The notes under the pieces are model-generated. The model was not told the origin of the DNA and searched no databases. It saw nothing but the letters and a program-made list of their open reading frames with translations. Positions 54,052 to 62,937 of a DNA stretch of 64,000 bases are shown piece by piece. A program made the translations under genes and the position numbers. Origin of the DNA: Natronobacterium texcoconense (GTDB taxonomy: Archaea > Halobacteriota > Halobacteria > Halobacteriales > Natrialbaceae); contig NZ_FNLC01000002.1 of the NCBI RefSeq assembly GCF_900104065.1, forward strand, positions 974,995-1,038,994. The letters are read 5' to 3'. The first letter of the stretch is position 1. The number at the start of each line of letters is the position of its first letter.

Positions 54052-55991
54052 GGTGTCGTCGTTCGGTCACAGGACCACGCTCGATCAGCCCAGCCACTTC
54101 GCTCGAGCAGGTCCGGGTTGTTCGGTTCACAGGTCGGTTCCAGGTCGACGATGCTGCCGGTCCGCATGCCGGGGACGCTCCCCTGCAGGCCGGCCATCGC
54201 GTCGAGTGCGGGAGAGCGGGCGAGCGTCGGGGTGCCGTCGACGCTGTGGAGTCGCTGGTCGACGGGGGCTGTCGGCGAGTAGGTCCGATCCGTACGTTCG
54301 CCGCGCTCGAGGCTGGTCGCGCCCTGCCAGTAGTTGCCCGCGCCGTCTTCCGTCCAGATGCGAAGCGGCCCAGTGCCGGCGGCGCCGTGAACGTCGTTGT
54401 CGACGAAGTCGTTCGCGTACACCCGATTCGTCGGCAACAGTGCCCGTTCTTTGGCGCCGATCTCGTTGCCGGCGACGACGTTGTCCTCGTAGATCGTCCC
54501 CGCTGAGTCGATGCGGAGTCCGACGCGACTGTCCACGAGGACGTTCCCCGCGACGTAGGAGTCGCTGCCGCTCATGAAAATCGCGTACTCGCCGCCCCGG
54601 ACGTCGTTGTCGACCAGGGCGTTGCGCTCGGGGCCGGTCATGACGTAGATGCCGGTGTTGAACTGGTCGTGGATCTCGTTTTCCGTGACGAGTGCGTCCG
54701 AGGTGTGCATCAGGTGGACGCCAAGTCTGTTCCCGTCGAAGGTACTGTCGCGGACGACCAGTCCCTCGGATCGGTGTGCGTAGAGGCCGTCGCGACCGTC
54801 GGACACCGACGACTCCTCGACGACGATCGGCGAGTGCAACGCGAGGATGCCGGCGTGACCGTCGGTCCACTCCTCGGGGCTGTAGACGGTCGCGTTTCGG
54901 ACGACCGACTCGCCGCCTCGCCGGAGGATGATCCCGCTAGCCGAGGAGTGGACCGTCACGTCCTCGACGAGCGAGTCGCTCGCGGTGTGCATGGCGATAC
55001 CGGCGTCACCGCCCGCGTAGTTCTGCTCGAAGGTCGCATCCCACTCCTCGTCTTCCGGTTCGTCGCCGGGCAACTCGCCTGTTCCCGTTCGCTCCGAGCC
55101 CGATCCCGTGATCTCGAGGCCGATCAGCCCCGTCCGGTCCGCGGTCGCGGTGACGACCGAGCCGTTGCCGTCGCCACTGATCGTCACGTCGCCGTCACCG
55201 GCGAGCGTGATCGGGTGATCGATCTCGAGGGTCTCGTCGTACTCGCCTTCGGGAACGACGACCGTCGTGTTCGCCGGCGCGTCGTCGATCGCTTCCTGAA
55301 TCGTCTCGGCGTCCTCGCCGACGACGATCGAGACCGGACGGTCACGGAGTTCGGTCGTCGCCTCGACTCGCCGGTCGGCGTCCGCGTGCTGGTCGTCGAC
55401 GCGGTCGCGAACGACCGTCGCCTCGTCGCGGTCGAACTCCGTCTCGAGGAGCCCCTCCCACGAACGGACCGTCCCGTCGTGGGCGTCGGCGAACGCCGTC
55501 GCGTCCTCCCGGCTGGAGAACGGAACGACCGTCTCGCCGTTAGGCGTGCTCGCCTCGCTGTCGGTGACGTACCACGCGTCCTCGGCGTCGGTCCAGGCTG
55601 GCTGGCCGTCGGTGACGGGATACCCTTCGTCGGTCAGGTCGACGTCGACGCTCGAGTAGTCGCTGACGTAGACGGCGAGCGGATAGCCGAACCGCTGCGT
55701 GTGGCTCTCGCTGTCTTGCGTTTCGGCGAACGTTTCGACGCCGTAGTAGCCGACGACGTACTCGTACTGGGAGTAGTACGCCTGCGCTTTCGGGAGTTCG
55801 ACGTCCGCTCCGAGTCCGTACTCGTCGGCGAGCGAGAGGCCGACGGAGACGGTATCGTCGAAGGGCGCAGGTCCGGGGTCAGACGAGTCGACGTCGATCA
55901 CGAAGAGCCCGACCGCAACCACGGCGACGACGAGGACGACGCTCAACGCGACGGTACGTCGGAGGCGACTGGACACAGTCGAAGTTGGCAC
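54048..55991 (-). CDS. nosD: NosD-type periplasmic protein with N-terminal NosL-like domain
   Basis: This 647-residue protein has a signal anchor (VALSVVLVVAVVAVGLFVI near residue 13) and a right-handed parallel beta-helix C-terminal domain (residues 220-590, with repeats such as HTASDSLVEDVTVHSSASGI). It is typical of NosD, which helps copper-site maturation of nitrous oxide reductase. Residues about 100-190 (AVYVSDYSSVDVDL to DGTVRSWEGL) closely resemble the NosL C-terminal domain at 50150, without copper-type cysteines. This suggests a NosL-NosD fusion. Confidence 0.85.
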   Translation of the reverse strand: MPTSTVSSRLRRTVALSVVLVVAVVAVGLFVIDVDSSDPGPAPFDDTVSVGLSLADEYGLGADVELPKAQAYYSQYEYVVGYYGVETFAETQDSESHTQRFGYPLAVYVSDYSSVDVDLTDEGYPVTDGQPAWTDAEDAWYVTDSEASTPNGETVVPFSSREDATAFADAHDGTVRSWEGLLETEFDRDEATVVRDRVDDQHADADRRVEATTELRDRPVSIVVGEDAETIQEAIDDAPANTTVVVPEGEYDETLEIDHPITLAGDGDVTISGDGNGSVVTATADRTGLIGLEITGSGSERTGTGELPGDEPEDEEWDATFEQNYAGGDAGIAMHTASDSLVEDVTVHSSASGIILRRGGESVVRNATVYSPEEWTDGHAGILALHSPIVVEESSVSDGRDGLYAHRSEGLVVRDSTFDGNRLGVHLMHTSDALVTENEIHDQFNTGIYVMTGPERNALVDNDVRGGEYAIFMSGSDSYVAGNVLVDSRVGLRIDSAGTIYEDNVVAGNEIGAKERALLPTNRVYANDFVDNDVHGAAGTGPLRIWTEDGAGNYWQGATSLERGERTDRTYSPTAPVDQRLHSVDGTPTLARSPALDAMAGLQGSVPGMRTGSIVDLEPTCEPNNPDLLERSGWADRAWSCDRTTTP

Positions 55992-56124
55992 GGTGAGTAC
56001 GTATACCGTTTGGTTCGGGTCTCGAACGGCCCAATATGGGCGTTTAGAGCTGTCGTGGAGTCACCCCTCTCGAGCGATCGCCACCATCATCAGCGATTAG
56101 TATAACCAGCGAATACATACTGGT

Positions 56125-56925
56125 ATGCGAACGCCCACACCCGAGAGCCGACCCGTCGGCCTGACGATCGCGGGCAGCGACTCAGGCGGCGGTGCCGGAA
56201 TCCAGGCAGACCTCTCGACGATGGCCACCCACGGCGTCTACGGGACGTCGGCGATCACGGCTGTCACGGCCCAGCACACCCGCGGCGTCGAGTCGTCGCA
56301 CGTGCTCCCACGCTCCGAAATCGCCGCCCAGATAGACGCCGTCGTCGACGACTTCGACGTCGGTGCGGCGAAGACGGGAATGCTCGCGACGACCGACGTC
56401 GTCGAACTCGTGACCGACCGCGCCCGGGAGTTCTCGTTTCCGCTCGTCGTCGACCCCGTGATGGTCGCCACCTCCGGCGACCGACTCCTCGACGAGAACG
56501 CCGAGCGAGCCTACGAGAACCTGATCGCGGAGGCGACGGTCGTCACGCCGAACGCCGACGAAGCCGAGGTGCTGACCGGAACCACCGTCGAGGACGATGC
56601 GAGCGCACGCGAGGCCGGCGAAAGGCTGCTCGAGTTCGGTACCGATGCCGCGCTCGTCAAGGGCGGTCACGTCCCCGGCGAGACCGTCCGGGACCACCTC
56701 GTGACGCCCGAGGGAACGACGACGTTCGAACACGAGCGCGTCGACACCGACGCCACCCACGGCTCCGGCTGTACGCTCGCGGCCGCGATCACGGCGCGGC
56801 TGGCTCGAAGCGAGGACCTCGAGTCCGCTGTGGAGGGAGCGACGGATTTCCTCGCTCGAGCGATCGAACACCACTACGACGTCGGACAGGGGCCGGGCGC
56901 GGTGAATCACTCGGTGGATCGGTAG
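56125..56925 (+). CDS. thiD: Hydroxymethylpyrimidine/phosphomethylpyrimidine kinase ThiD
   Basis: This 266-residue kinase phosphorylates HMP and HMP-P in thiamine synthesis. Motifs are [16 protein letters not shown] (residues 14-29), [15 protein letters not shown] (near residue 109) and [14 protein letters not shown] (near 211, anion hole and catalytic Asp region). Archaeal ThiD is often fused to ThiN; here it is a stand-alone ThiD. Its ATG follows a gap from the divergent nosD gene. Confidence 0.94.
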   Translation: MRTPTPESRPVGLTIAGSDSGGGAGIQADLSTMATHGVYGTSAITAVTAQHTRGVESSHVLPRSEIAAQIDAVVDDFDVGAAKTGMLATTDVVELVTDRAREFSFPLVVDPVMVATSGDRLLDENAERAYENLIAEATVVTPNADEAEVLTGTTVEDDASAREAGERLLEFGTDAALVKGGHVPGETVRDHLVTPEGTTTFEHERVDTDATHGSGCTLAAAITARLARSEDLESAVEGATDFLARAIEHHYDVGQGPGAVNHSVDR

Positions 56926-58116
56926 TCAGTTCTCGAGCAGATAGACGTCCCCGCTCCCGAACGGTCCGACGGACGGGACCGCGTACAGGCGCTCGCCGAC
57001 GGCGGATATCGGCACACTGAGGCGCAGGTCCTCGTCGTGCCAGCGAATCGTGCCATCGGGTTCGACCGCGAACGTCCCCTCGTTCGGCGTCCCGAAGTAG
57101 ACCCCGTCGGCGACGGCCGTCGGCTGGCTCAGGTAGAGGGAAGTCCGGATCGTCCACAGTTCGTCGCCCGACTCGAGGTCGAGACACCGCGTCCAGTCGC
57201 TGTTTCCGGGGGGCAAGTAGACCTGGCCGTGAGCGACGGCTGGCGTCGTGCTCGCCGTCGCGTAGTGGGGGCGCTCGTACACCCAGACCGTCTCTCCGGT
57301 GTCGCGATCGAGCGCGTAGAGTTCTCCCGGTTTGGTGCAGGCGAGGACGACGTCGTCGGCGACCGCCGGCGGTGCGTAGAACTCCCCGACGTCGGACCGA
57401 CTCCACAGCTCTTCTCCATCCTCGAACGCGGCGATTTCTCCACCCTCGATGCTTCCGACCGCGTAGAGGATCCCATCGGCTACCGCGTACGCTCCTCTGG
57501 CCCACGTCTCGGCCGACCAGTCGAGTTCGCCCGTCTCGAGATCCAGGGCACCACCGTCACGGCCGCTGAGCGCGTAGAGTCGGCCGTCCGCGACGACCGA
57601 CGAGCCCCACCGAATCCCGGCGTCACTGGTCCACAGTTCGTCGCCGTCCTCGGCGTCGAGCGCGTAGCTCCCGTTCTCCGAAGAGACGTAGACGACGTCG
57701 CGGGTGACCGTGGGAGCCGTCCGAACGCCGGCACCCGGATCTGCCTCGTAGCTCCAGCGCCGTTTCCCGTCGACGCCATAACATACCACGTTGCCCCCGC
57801 CAGTTCCGAAGTAGACTCGATCCTCGACGACGGCGACGCCACTGCCGCCTAGATCCGTGCGGATACCCGAACCGTCGGTCGTGATCTTCGTCGACTCGAG
57901 ATCCGACTCGAGCAACTCGGCGTCGGGGTTGTATCCCGTGTTTGCGGCGTCGAACCCCTCTTCGGGCCAGGCGACGGTGCCGTCGTCGTAGCCACTGTAG
58001 TCGCGGTCCTCGATCGATCCAGGTTCGTCGTCGGCCCTCGAGAGACAGCCAGCGGTCGTCGCAAGCGTGGCAACAGAGAGGGCTCCAGCGGCGCGGAGGA
58101 ACGGGCGGCGGCGCAT
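56926..58116 (-). CDS. PQQ-type beta-propeller lipoprotein
   Basis: This 396-residue protein has a Tat-like start (MRRRPFLRAAGALSVA), lipobox AGC near residue 25 and then seven or eight PQQ-like blades (for example YALDAEDGDELWTSD, YALDRDTGETVWVY, LDLESGDELWTI). It is exported and probably a surface-associated propeller protein. ATG 58116 fixes the signal peptide; the longer upstream frame is rejected. It converges with thiD (adjacent stops). Confidence 0.82.
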   Translation of the reverse strand: MRRRPFLRAAGALSVATLATTAGCLSRADDEPGSIEDRDYSGYDDGTVAWPEEGFDAANTGYNPDAELLESDLESTKITTDGSGIRTDLGGSGVAVVEDRVYFGTGGGNVVCYGVDGKRRWSYEADPGAGVRTAPTVTRDVVYVSSENGSYALDAEDGDELWTSDAGIRWGSSVVADGRLYALSGRDGGALDLETGELDWSAETWARGAYAVADGILYAVGSIEGGEIAAFEDGEELWSRSDVGEFYAPPAVADDVVLACTKPGELYALDRDTGETVWVYERPHYATASTTPAVAHGQVYLPPGNSDWTRCLDLESGDELWTIRTSLYLSQPTAVADGVYFGTPNEGTFAVEPDGTIRWHDEDLRLSVPISAVGERLYAVPSVGPFGSGDVYLLEN

Positions 58117-58176
58117 ATCGAACGAATCTGCGGGACCACAGGTAAACGTTTTGACGGTTCGCGTCGCGGGTTCGGT

Positions 58177-58506
58177 ATGGTCGAGAACCCCTTCGACGTC
58201 GAAATTCGCGTCGGCGAAGTGCTCGAGGCAGAGGCCTTCCCGGAGGCGCGGAAGCCGAAGATGACGAAGCTGTGGATCGATCTTGGCGGCGAACACGGCG
58301 AGATCCAGTCGGCCGCACAGCTGGATCATCACTACGACCCGGAGGACCTCGAGGGACGACAGGTGCTCTGTGCGACGAATCTCGGTTCGGTCAGGATTGC
58401 GGGCTTCGAATCCGAGGCCCTGACGGTTGGCGTCCCCGGAGAGGAGGAGTACCCGGTCCTGGTCGAACCCGACAAAGAGGTACCGCTGGGTGGGCTGTTG
58501 TTCTGA
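58177..58506 (+). CDS. tRNA-binding domain protein (CsaA-like)
   Basis: This 109-residue protein is a stand-alone tRNA-binding OB-fold. It has the typical IRVGEVLEAEAFPEARKPKMTKLWIDLG block and the later GRQVLCATNLGSVRIAGFESEALTVG. Homologues include CsaA and the C-terminal domain of methionyl-tRNA synthetase. It is divergent from the propeller gene. The role in this organism is unknown. Confidence 0.88.
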   Translation: MVENPFDVEIRVGEVLEAEAFPEARKPKMTKLWIDLGGEHGEIQSAAQLDHHYDPEDLEGRQVLCATNLGSVRIAGFESEALTVGVPGEEEYPVLVEPDKEVPLGGLLF

Positions 58507-58582
58507 CTGACGCCGCGATTCCGTTTTCTCACAGTCGAACGCGGGAGTAGAGCTATACGTTCGGCTGGAATCACGACCGACT

Positions 58583-60004
58583 ATGGACGAGGCGTCTCCG
58601 TCGGCCGAGGGGACCAACGTCGAGGGCGAATCACCCGTAGTCGAACGGACGGTCGAGACCGACGAAGCAACCTACACCGACGACGCGGAACTCGAGCGGA
58701 CGCTGGGACTGACGGGTGGGCTCGCGATCGGGATCGGGACGATGATCGGCGCGGGCATCTTCGTCTTTCCCGGACTGGCGGCCGAGCAAGCTGGCCCCGC
58801 GGCGTCGGCGTCGTTCGCCATCGGTGCCGTCGTCGCCCTGCTGGTCGCGTTGCCGGCCTCGGAACTCGCGACGGCGATGCCGAAGAGTGGCGGCGGCTAC
58901 TACTTCATCTCGCGCGGGCTGGGGACGCTCGCGGGGACCGTCGTCGGCCTTTCGTTGTGGTTCGGGCTGGTGTTCGCGACGGCGTTTTACCTCGTCGGCT
59001 TCGGTTACTACGCGGTCGACACGCTCGCGGAACTCGGGATCACGGTCGGTGAGGGACTGGTCATCCCGATCGCCCTGCTTTTCGGCGCGGGCTTTACAGT
59101 TCTCAACGTCACAGGAACCGAGAACGCGGCGAAGCTCCAGAACGGGATCGTCGCGCTGTTGCTCTCGATCCTGGTCGTCTTCCTCGCGTACGGCGGGCTC
59201 GACGCGGCCGGCGTCGTGGGCGAACCGAGCGTGCCGGAGCAGTTCGCACCCGCTGGGATATTCCCCGTGTTCACGACCGCCGCGCTCGTGTTCACCTCGT
59301 ATCTCGGCTTCGCACAGGTCGCGACCGTCGCCGGCGAGATGAAAGATCCCGGACGGAACCTGCCGCTGGCGATGGTCGGCTCGGTGCTGATCGTCGGCGT
59401 GCTCTACGTGGTGACGATCTTCGTCGCGACGAGCGGGCTCGGGAGCGACAGGCTCGGCGACCTCGGCGAGACGGCGATGGTCGAGGTCGGTCGCCACTAC
59501 CTCGGCCCCGTCGGAGCGTTCGCGATCGTCTTCGGCGGCCTGCTGGCGACGATGTCCAGCGCTAACGCCTCCGTTCTAAGTACGTCCCGCTCGATTTACG
59601 CCGTCTCGAGGGACGCCCTGTTACCCAGGAAAGCGAGCCGGATCAACCTCCGGTACGGTACGCCACACGTCGCGCTGGGGATGGCCGGCGGCCCGATCCT
59701 CGTGTTGACCGCAACCGGGGAGGTCGAACTGCTCGCGGAGGTCGCCTCCTTCCTCCATCTCATCATGTACGGGCTGATCTGCGTCGCGCTGATCGCCCTG
59801 CGTCGCGACGAACCCGAGTGGTACGATCCCGATTTCCGGGTGCCGGGCTACCCCGTCGTCCCGATACTGGGTGCGATCTGTAGTTTCGTGCTGATCCTGT
59901 TCATGCAACTGGCCTCACAGCTCATCGGTGTCGGGATCATGCTCCTGACCGCCGTCTGGTATTTCTACTACGCCCGCGACGTTCAGTTGAGAGGTGCACT
60001 ATGA
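58583..60004 (+). CDS. APC-family amino acid permease
   Basis: This 473-residue protein has 12 helices and the APC family start ([29 protein letters not shown], from residue 49), with the conserved glycine-rich helix 1. An N-terminal acidic tail of about 40 residues precedes it. It imports an amino acid or related organic cation. Its stop overlaps the stress protein ATG by 4 nt (60001-60004), so the two are one operon, as in USP-linked APC transporters. Confidence 0.9.
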   Translation: MDEASPSAEGTNVEGESPVVERTVETDEATYTDDAELERTLGLTGGLAIGIGTMIGAGIFVFPGLAAEQAGPAASASFAIGAVVALLVALPASELATAMPKSGGGYYFISRGLGTLAGTVVGLSLWFGLVFATAFYLVGFGYYAVDTLAELGITVGEGLVIPIALLFGAGFTVLNVTGTENAAKLQNGIVALLLSILVVFLAYGGLDAAGVVGEPSVPEQFAPAGIFPVFTTAALVFTSYLGFAQVATVAGEMKDPGRNLPLAMVGSVLIVGVLYVVTIFVATSGLGSDRLGDLGETAMVEVGRHYLGPVGAFAIVFGGLLATMSSANASVLSTSRSIYAVSRDALLPRKASRINLRYGTPHVALGMAGGPILVLTATGEVELLAEVASFLHLIMYGLICVALIALRRDEPEWYDPDFRVPGYPVVPILGAICSFVLILFMQLASQLIGVGIMLLTAVWYFYYARDVQLRGAL

Positions 60005-60717
60005 CACACATACTCGTTCCACTCCAGGTTCTCGAGGGAGAATCGATCTCGGCCGGACTCGCGGCCCTGCTCGAGCCGACGTACGTGACCCTCCTGGGGT
60101 ACCACGTCCTGCCCGAACAGACGCCACCCGACCAGGCGCGCCAGCAGTACGAAGCGCGCGCGACCGCCGCGCTCGAGGAGGTCGCGGCCGAACTCGGAGC
60201 CGACGAGGGGACCGCCGACTATCGGCTCGTGTTCACCCACGACGCCGAGCAGACGTTCGACCGCGTCGCCGCGGAGACGCGCTCGGACGTCTACGCCATC
60301 CCTGGCGCGACCGGCCCGGTCGACCGGCTGCTCGTCGCGCTGACCGGTGACGTCGCCGTCGACCGGATACAGTCGTTCGTCGCGGAGCTGATCGGCGACC
60401 GCGATATCGGCGTCACGCTCTTTCTCGCGACCGACGACGAGCGTTCGGGGCGGCAACTGCTCGAGACAACCGCCAGGAGCCTCGCGGACCGGGGAGTCGA
60501 CGTCCGAACCGAACTCTCGGTCGACGAACCGCCGCTCGAGGCACTCGCCGACGCAGCGATCGATCACGGTGCCGTCGTCGTGGGCGAGCGAGCGCCGTCG
60601 CTGCGGACGCTCGTCTTCGGCGAGGAAGCCGAACGAATCGCCGCCGAGTCGGTCGGCCCCGTGCTCGTGGTCCGACATCTCGAGGACGCCGACGAGACAG
60701 CACGAAGCGATCGCTGA
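60001..60717 (+). CDS. Universal stress protein, tandem domain, permease-linked
   Basis: This 238-residue protein is a two-domain UspA-like protein with an APC-coupled start ([19 protein letters not shown]) and the family-end motif [22 protein letters not shown]. It shares the segment [23 protein letters not shown] with the gene at 62056. It is translated from the ATGA overlap with the permease, and is probably a regulatory partner of that transporter. Confidence 0.85.
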   Translation: MTHILVPLQVLEGESISAGLAALLEPTYVTLLGYHVLPEQTPPDQARQQYEARATAALEEVAAELGADEGTADYRLVFTHDAEQTFDRVAAETRSDVYAIPGATGPVDRLLVALTGDVAVDRIQSFVAELIGDRDIGVTLFLATDDERSGRQLLETTARSLADRGVDVRTELSVDEPPLEALADAAIDHGAVVVGERAPSLRTLVFGEEAERIAAESVGPVLVVRHLEDADETARSDR

Positions 60718-60747
60718 TCGTCTGCTACTCTCGCGGCTACGACGTCG

Positions 60748-61101
60748 TCAGAGCATGACGGCTCGGTTATACCGGATATATGCTCGAAGCTGCTCGAGCT
60801 GTACGGCGGGTTCTTCCAGTGTGACCTGGCTCTGTTCGCGATCGTACCGGACGTATCCTTCCTCCACTAACTTCGGAACGTGGACGTGGTGTAACGAGAT
60901 ACCGACCCGGTCCAGTCTCTCGGCAGAAATCTCTGCAAGCGACGTCTCGTATTCACGGACGGCGACCTCGTCAGCCAGTTCCGAGATCGGAATCGGATTC
61001 TCGAACTCGTGGAGACATTGAAGGACGTACCGACGACGGTGATGTGCGAGGACGTCGAAGGTCGCGTTAGCGGCGTCGTGTTCGCATTGTGGCCCAACCA
61101 T
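60748..61101 (-). CDS. DUF7344-type winged-helix regulator
   Basis: This 117-residue protein has a winged-helix-like core (FDVLAHHRRRYVLQCLHEFE to ISELADEVAVRE and LDRVGISLHHVHVPKLVEEGYVRYD). This is a haloarchaeal small regulator of DUF7344 type. It may control the adjacent permease/stress operon. The start ATG at 61101 is preferred over longer frames. Confidence 0.78.
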   Translation of the reverse strand: MVGPQCEHDAANATFDVLAHHRRRYVLQCLHEFENPIPISELADEVAVREYETSLAEISAERLDRVGISLHHVHVPKLVEEGYVRYDREQSQVTLEEPAVQLEQLRAYIRYNRAVML

Positions 61102-61193
61102 ACGAGTAGGAGGGACTCCTTTCGGAAGAGACGGAGGGTTGTATAGACCACCTCGAGCGAAAGTCAGCGGCGATCGGACTCCGAGGGCGAGAC

Positions 61194-61862
61194 TTACTCC
61201 TCTTCCTCCTCCGGATGGCTGATCGTCAGCGTGCTCGTGATGAGATTTTCGTACGCGCCTCGAAACCGTTTCGAGAGTGCTTGCTGGGAAACGTCCATCT
61301 GGTCGGCCAGTTCGCTCATCGTCACCTCCCGGGGAGCCTCGTAATAGCCCGCCTCGAGCGCAGTTACCAGCGTTTCGCGTTGTTTCGGCGTGAGATCGTA
61401 CTGGGCGCTCGCCATGGGCTGTTCCTGTTCCTTGATGCGATTGAGTTCGTACGAAATTCCGTTGTCGTCGCAATACGTCTGGAACTACGAGAGCGCGTCC
61501 CGATCGTCGAATCGCATCCGCAGTTCCCAGTTTTCGGCTTTCCCGATCGCCTGCAGAAGCGTCGCACCGAGTTCGACGTACGCGTAGACGATGGTCTCGA
61601 CGTTCTGGGTCCACTCGCCGCGGTACAGTTTGGCACTGTCGACTTCGTCAACAGTGGCGATGTTTTTCACGGACTGGTCGTCGTGAAACGCGGCTTCGAG
61701 CTCCGCGTGGTTCCCACCGCTGACCCAGAAATACGGCATAATGCGGTCTTCCATCGTCGCCACGACCTGTTCAATCTCGACGACCATCGTCGGAGCCGTC
61801 GTGAGTGCGTGATTCAGGGCGAAATCCTCGGATTTGATGGAAAACTCGGCGATGATGCTCAT
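61194..61862 (-). pseudogene. HTH-10 regulator interrupted by one in-frame TAG
   Basis: An HTH-10 (bacterio-opsin activator type) gene runs from ATG 61862 (MSIIAEFSIKSEDFALNH) to 61194. The C-terminal HTH is LTPKQRETLVTALEAGYYEA then VTMSELADQMDVSQQALSKRF. In the same reading frame a TAG stop at 61485-61487 separates ALS from FQTYCDDNG, with no frame change. The single-base nature of the lesion suggests a recent loss, though read-through or a sequencing error remain possible. Confidence 0.8.
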
Positions 61863-62015
61863 ACCGCCAGTTCGGACTCGATACGGATAAGTCGAAGTCG
61901 TACGGCACAAAACCCCACGATATCGAGAGTCAGCAACTACGACCGTTCTCCCACAGACGATGCCTCGCTTCTCGAGTGACCGCACGAAGAACCGTCGACG
62001 GTGGCCGCGTCTCCT

Positions 62016-62071
62016 CTATCGCACAGCCGTCGTGCGATCGGGTGCGCACTGACTTTCAGTGGCTACTATAG
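62016..62071. repeat. Palindromic repeat, copy 2 (partial, opposite orientation)
   Basis: Reverse-complementing copy 1 (47749-47805) aligns over about 57 bp with roughly 10 mismatches. Both contain the atcgcac/gtgcgat stem, ctgact-ttcagtg-type segments and the end ctactatag. The second outer arm is missing. It overlaps the 3' end of the stress protein gene at 62056. Confidence 0.65.
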
Positions 62072-62829
62072 CCGCCGTCTTCTTCGGTCGATTCCTCGTC
62101 TTCCTCGAGGTACTCACCGCGAATCACGAGCACGGGATCGACCGTCCCTCTCGCCAGCGTCTTCGCCCGATCGCGGAAGATGAACCGGCGTACCGACGGC
62201 CGACTCTCGCCGACGACGAGCATGTCGTGATCGTCCGCAGCGGCGACGATCTCCGCCGTCGGCGACCCGTCGACGACGATCGACGTGTCGATCCGGTCGC
62301 GGTCGACGCCCGTATCTGCGAGTTCGTCGACTGCCGTCTCGAGGAGTTCGTATCCTCGATCGCGATCGTCCTCGTCGGAGACGACCCGGAAGAACGTCAC
62401 CTCGAGGTCGGTGCCAGCCACGAGCGTCCCGAGGAAACTGGCGATGTACTCGAGGTTGACGTCACCTCGGACGGCGACCAGCACCGACTCGAGTTTCGGC
62501 GCAGGGTTGAGCATCAGGACAGCGGTACAGGATTCCGCGAGTGCGACGCGCTCGAACGTCTTCAGCCGGTCGTGTGTGAACACGAGCCGCGTCGAGACGT
62601 CGACGCAGCCGGCGTCCTCGAAGACCGCCTGAAGCTCCTCGAGTTCGGCGCGTGCCCGGTCGCCGAACTGGTCGCGGGCCTGATCGGTGCCGATCTGGTC
62701 GGGGATCTCGCGGTAGGCAAGCAGCGTGATCGGCACCGACGCGAACGCGTCGACGACCGTCTGTGGAATCCCTTCGCCGCCGAGGACGTCGACGGGCACG
62801 AGCACGCGGTGGTCTCGGGGAGCAGGCAT
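62056..62829 (-). CDS. Universal stress protein, tandem domain, with repeat-derived C-terminus
   Basis: This 257-residue UspA-like protein begins MPAPRDHRVLVPVDVLGGEG and has REIPDQIGTDQARDQFGDRARAEL like the 60001 product. The ATP loop-like segment is MLVVGESRPSVRRFIFRDRA near residue 205. Its last codons (GYSSH) and stop are encoded in the palindromic repeat at 62016-62071. ATG 62829 was chosen; the frame upstream is shadow-like. Confidence 0.82.
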   Translation of the reverse strand: MPAPRDHRVLVPVDVLGGEGIPQTVVDAFASVPITLLAYREIPDQIGTDQARDQFGDRARAELEELQAVFEDAGCVDVSTRLVFTHDRLKTFERVALAESCTAVLMLNPAPKLESVLVAVRGDVNLEYIASFLGTLVAGTDLEVTFFRVVSDEDDRDRGYELLETAVDELADTGVDRDRIDTSIVVDGSPTAEIVAAADDHDMLVVGESRPSVRRFIFRDRAKTLARGTVDPVLVIRGEYLEEDEESTEEDGGYSSH

Positions 62830-62937
62830 CGTCTTCTGCCGAGATACGACGCCCGGCGTAATAGTACCCCGACCGGAACCGACCACTTTCGCCGCGGATC
62901 CCGCAGGGTTTTTGCGGTGGAACGCCAGGCATCGGGT

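Noticed and set aside
58117-58617. N-terminal extension of the PQQ propeller gene
   Set aside because: The Tat-like signal and lipobox at 58116 require the shorter start, and the extension lies opposite the tRNA-binding protein.
61485-61487. TAG as pyrrolysine codon
   Set aside because: No pylT, pylS or pylBCD is visible and Pyl is not expected in ordinary haloarchaea; a simple nonsense mutation explains it.
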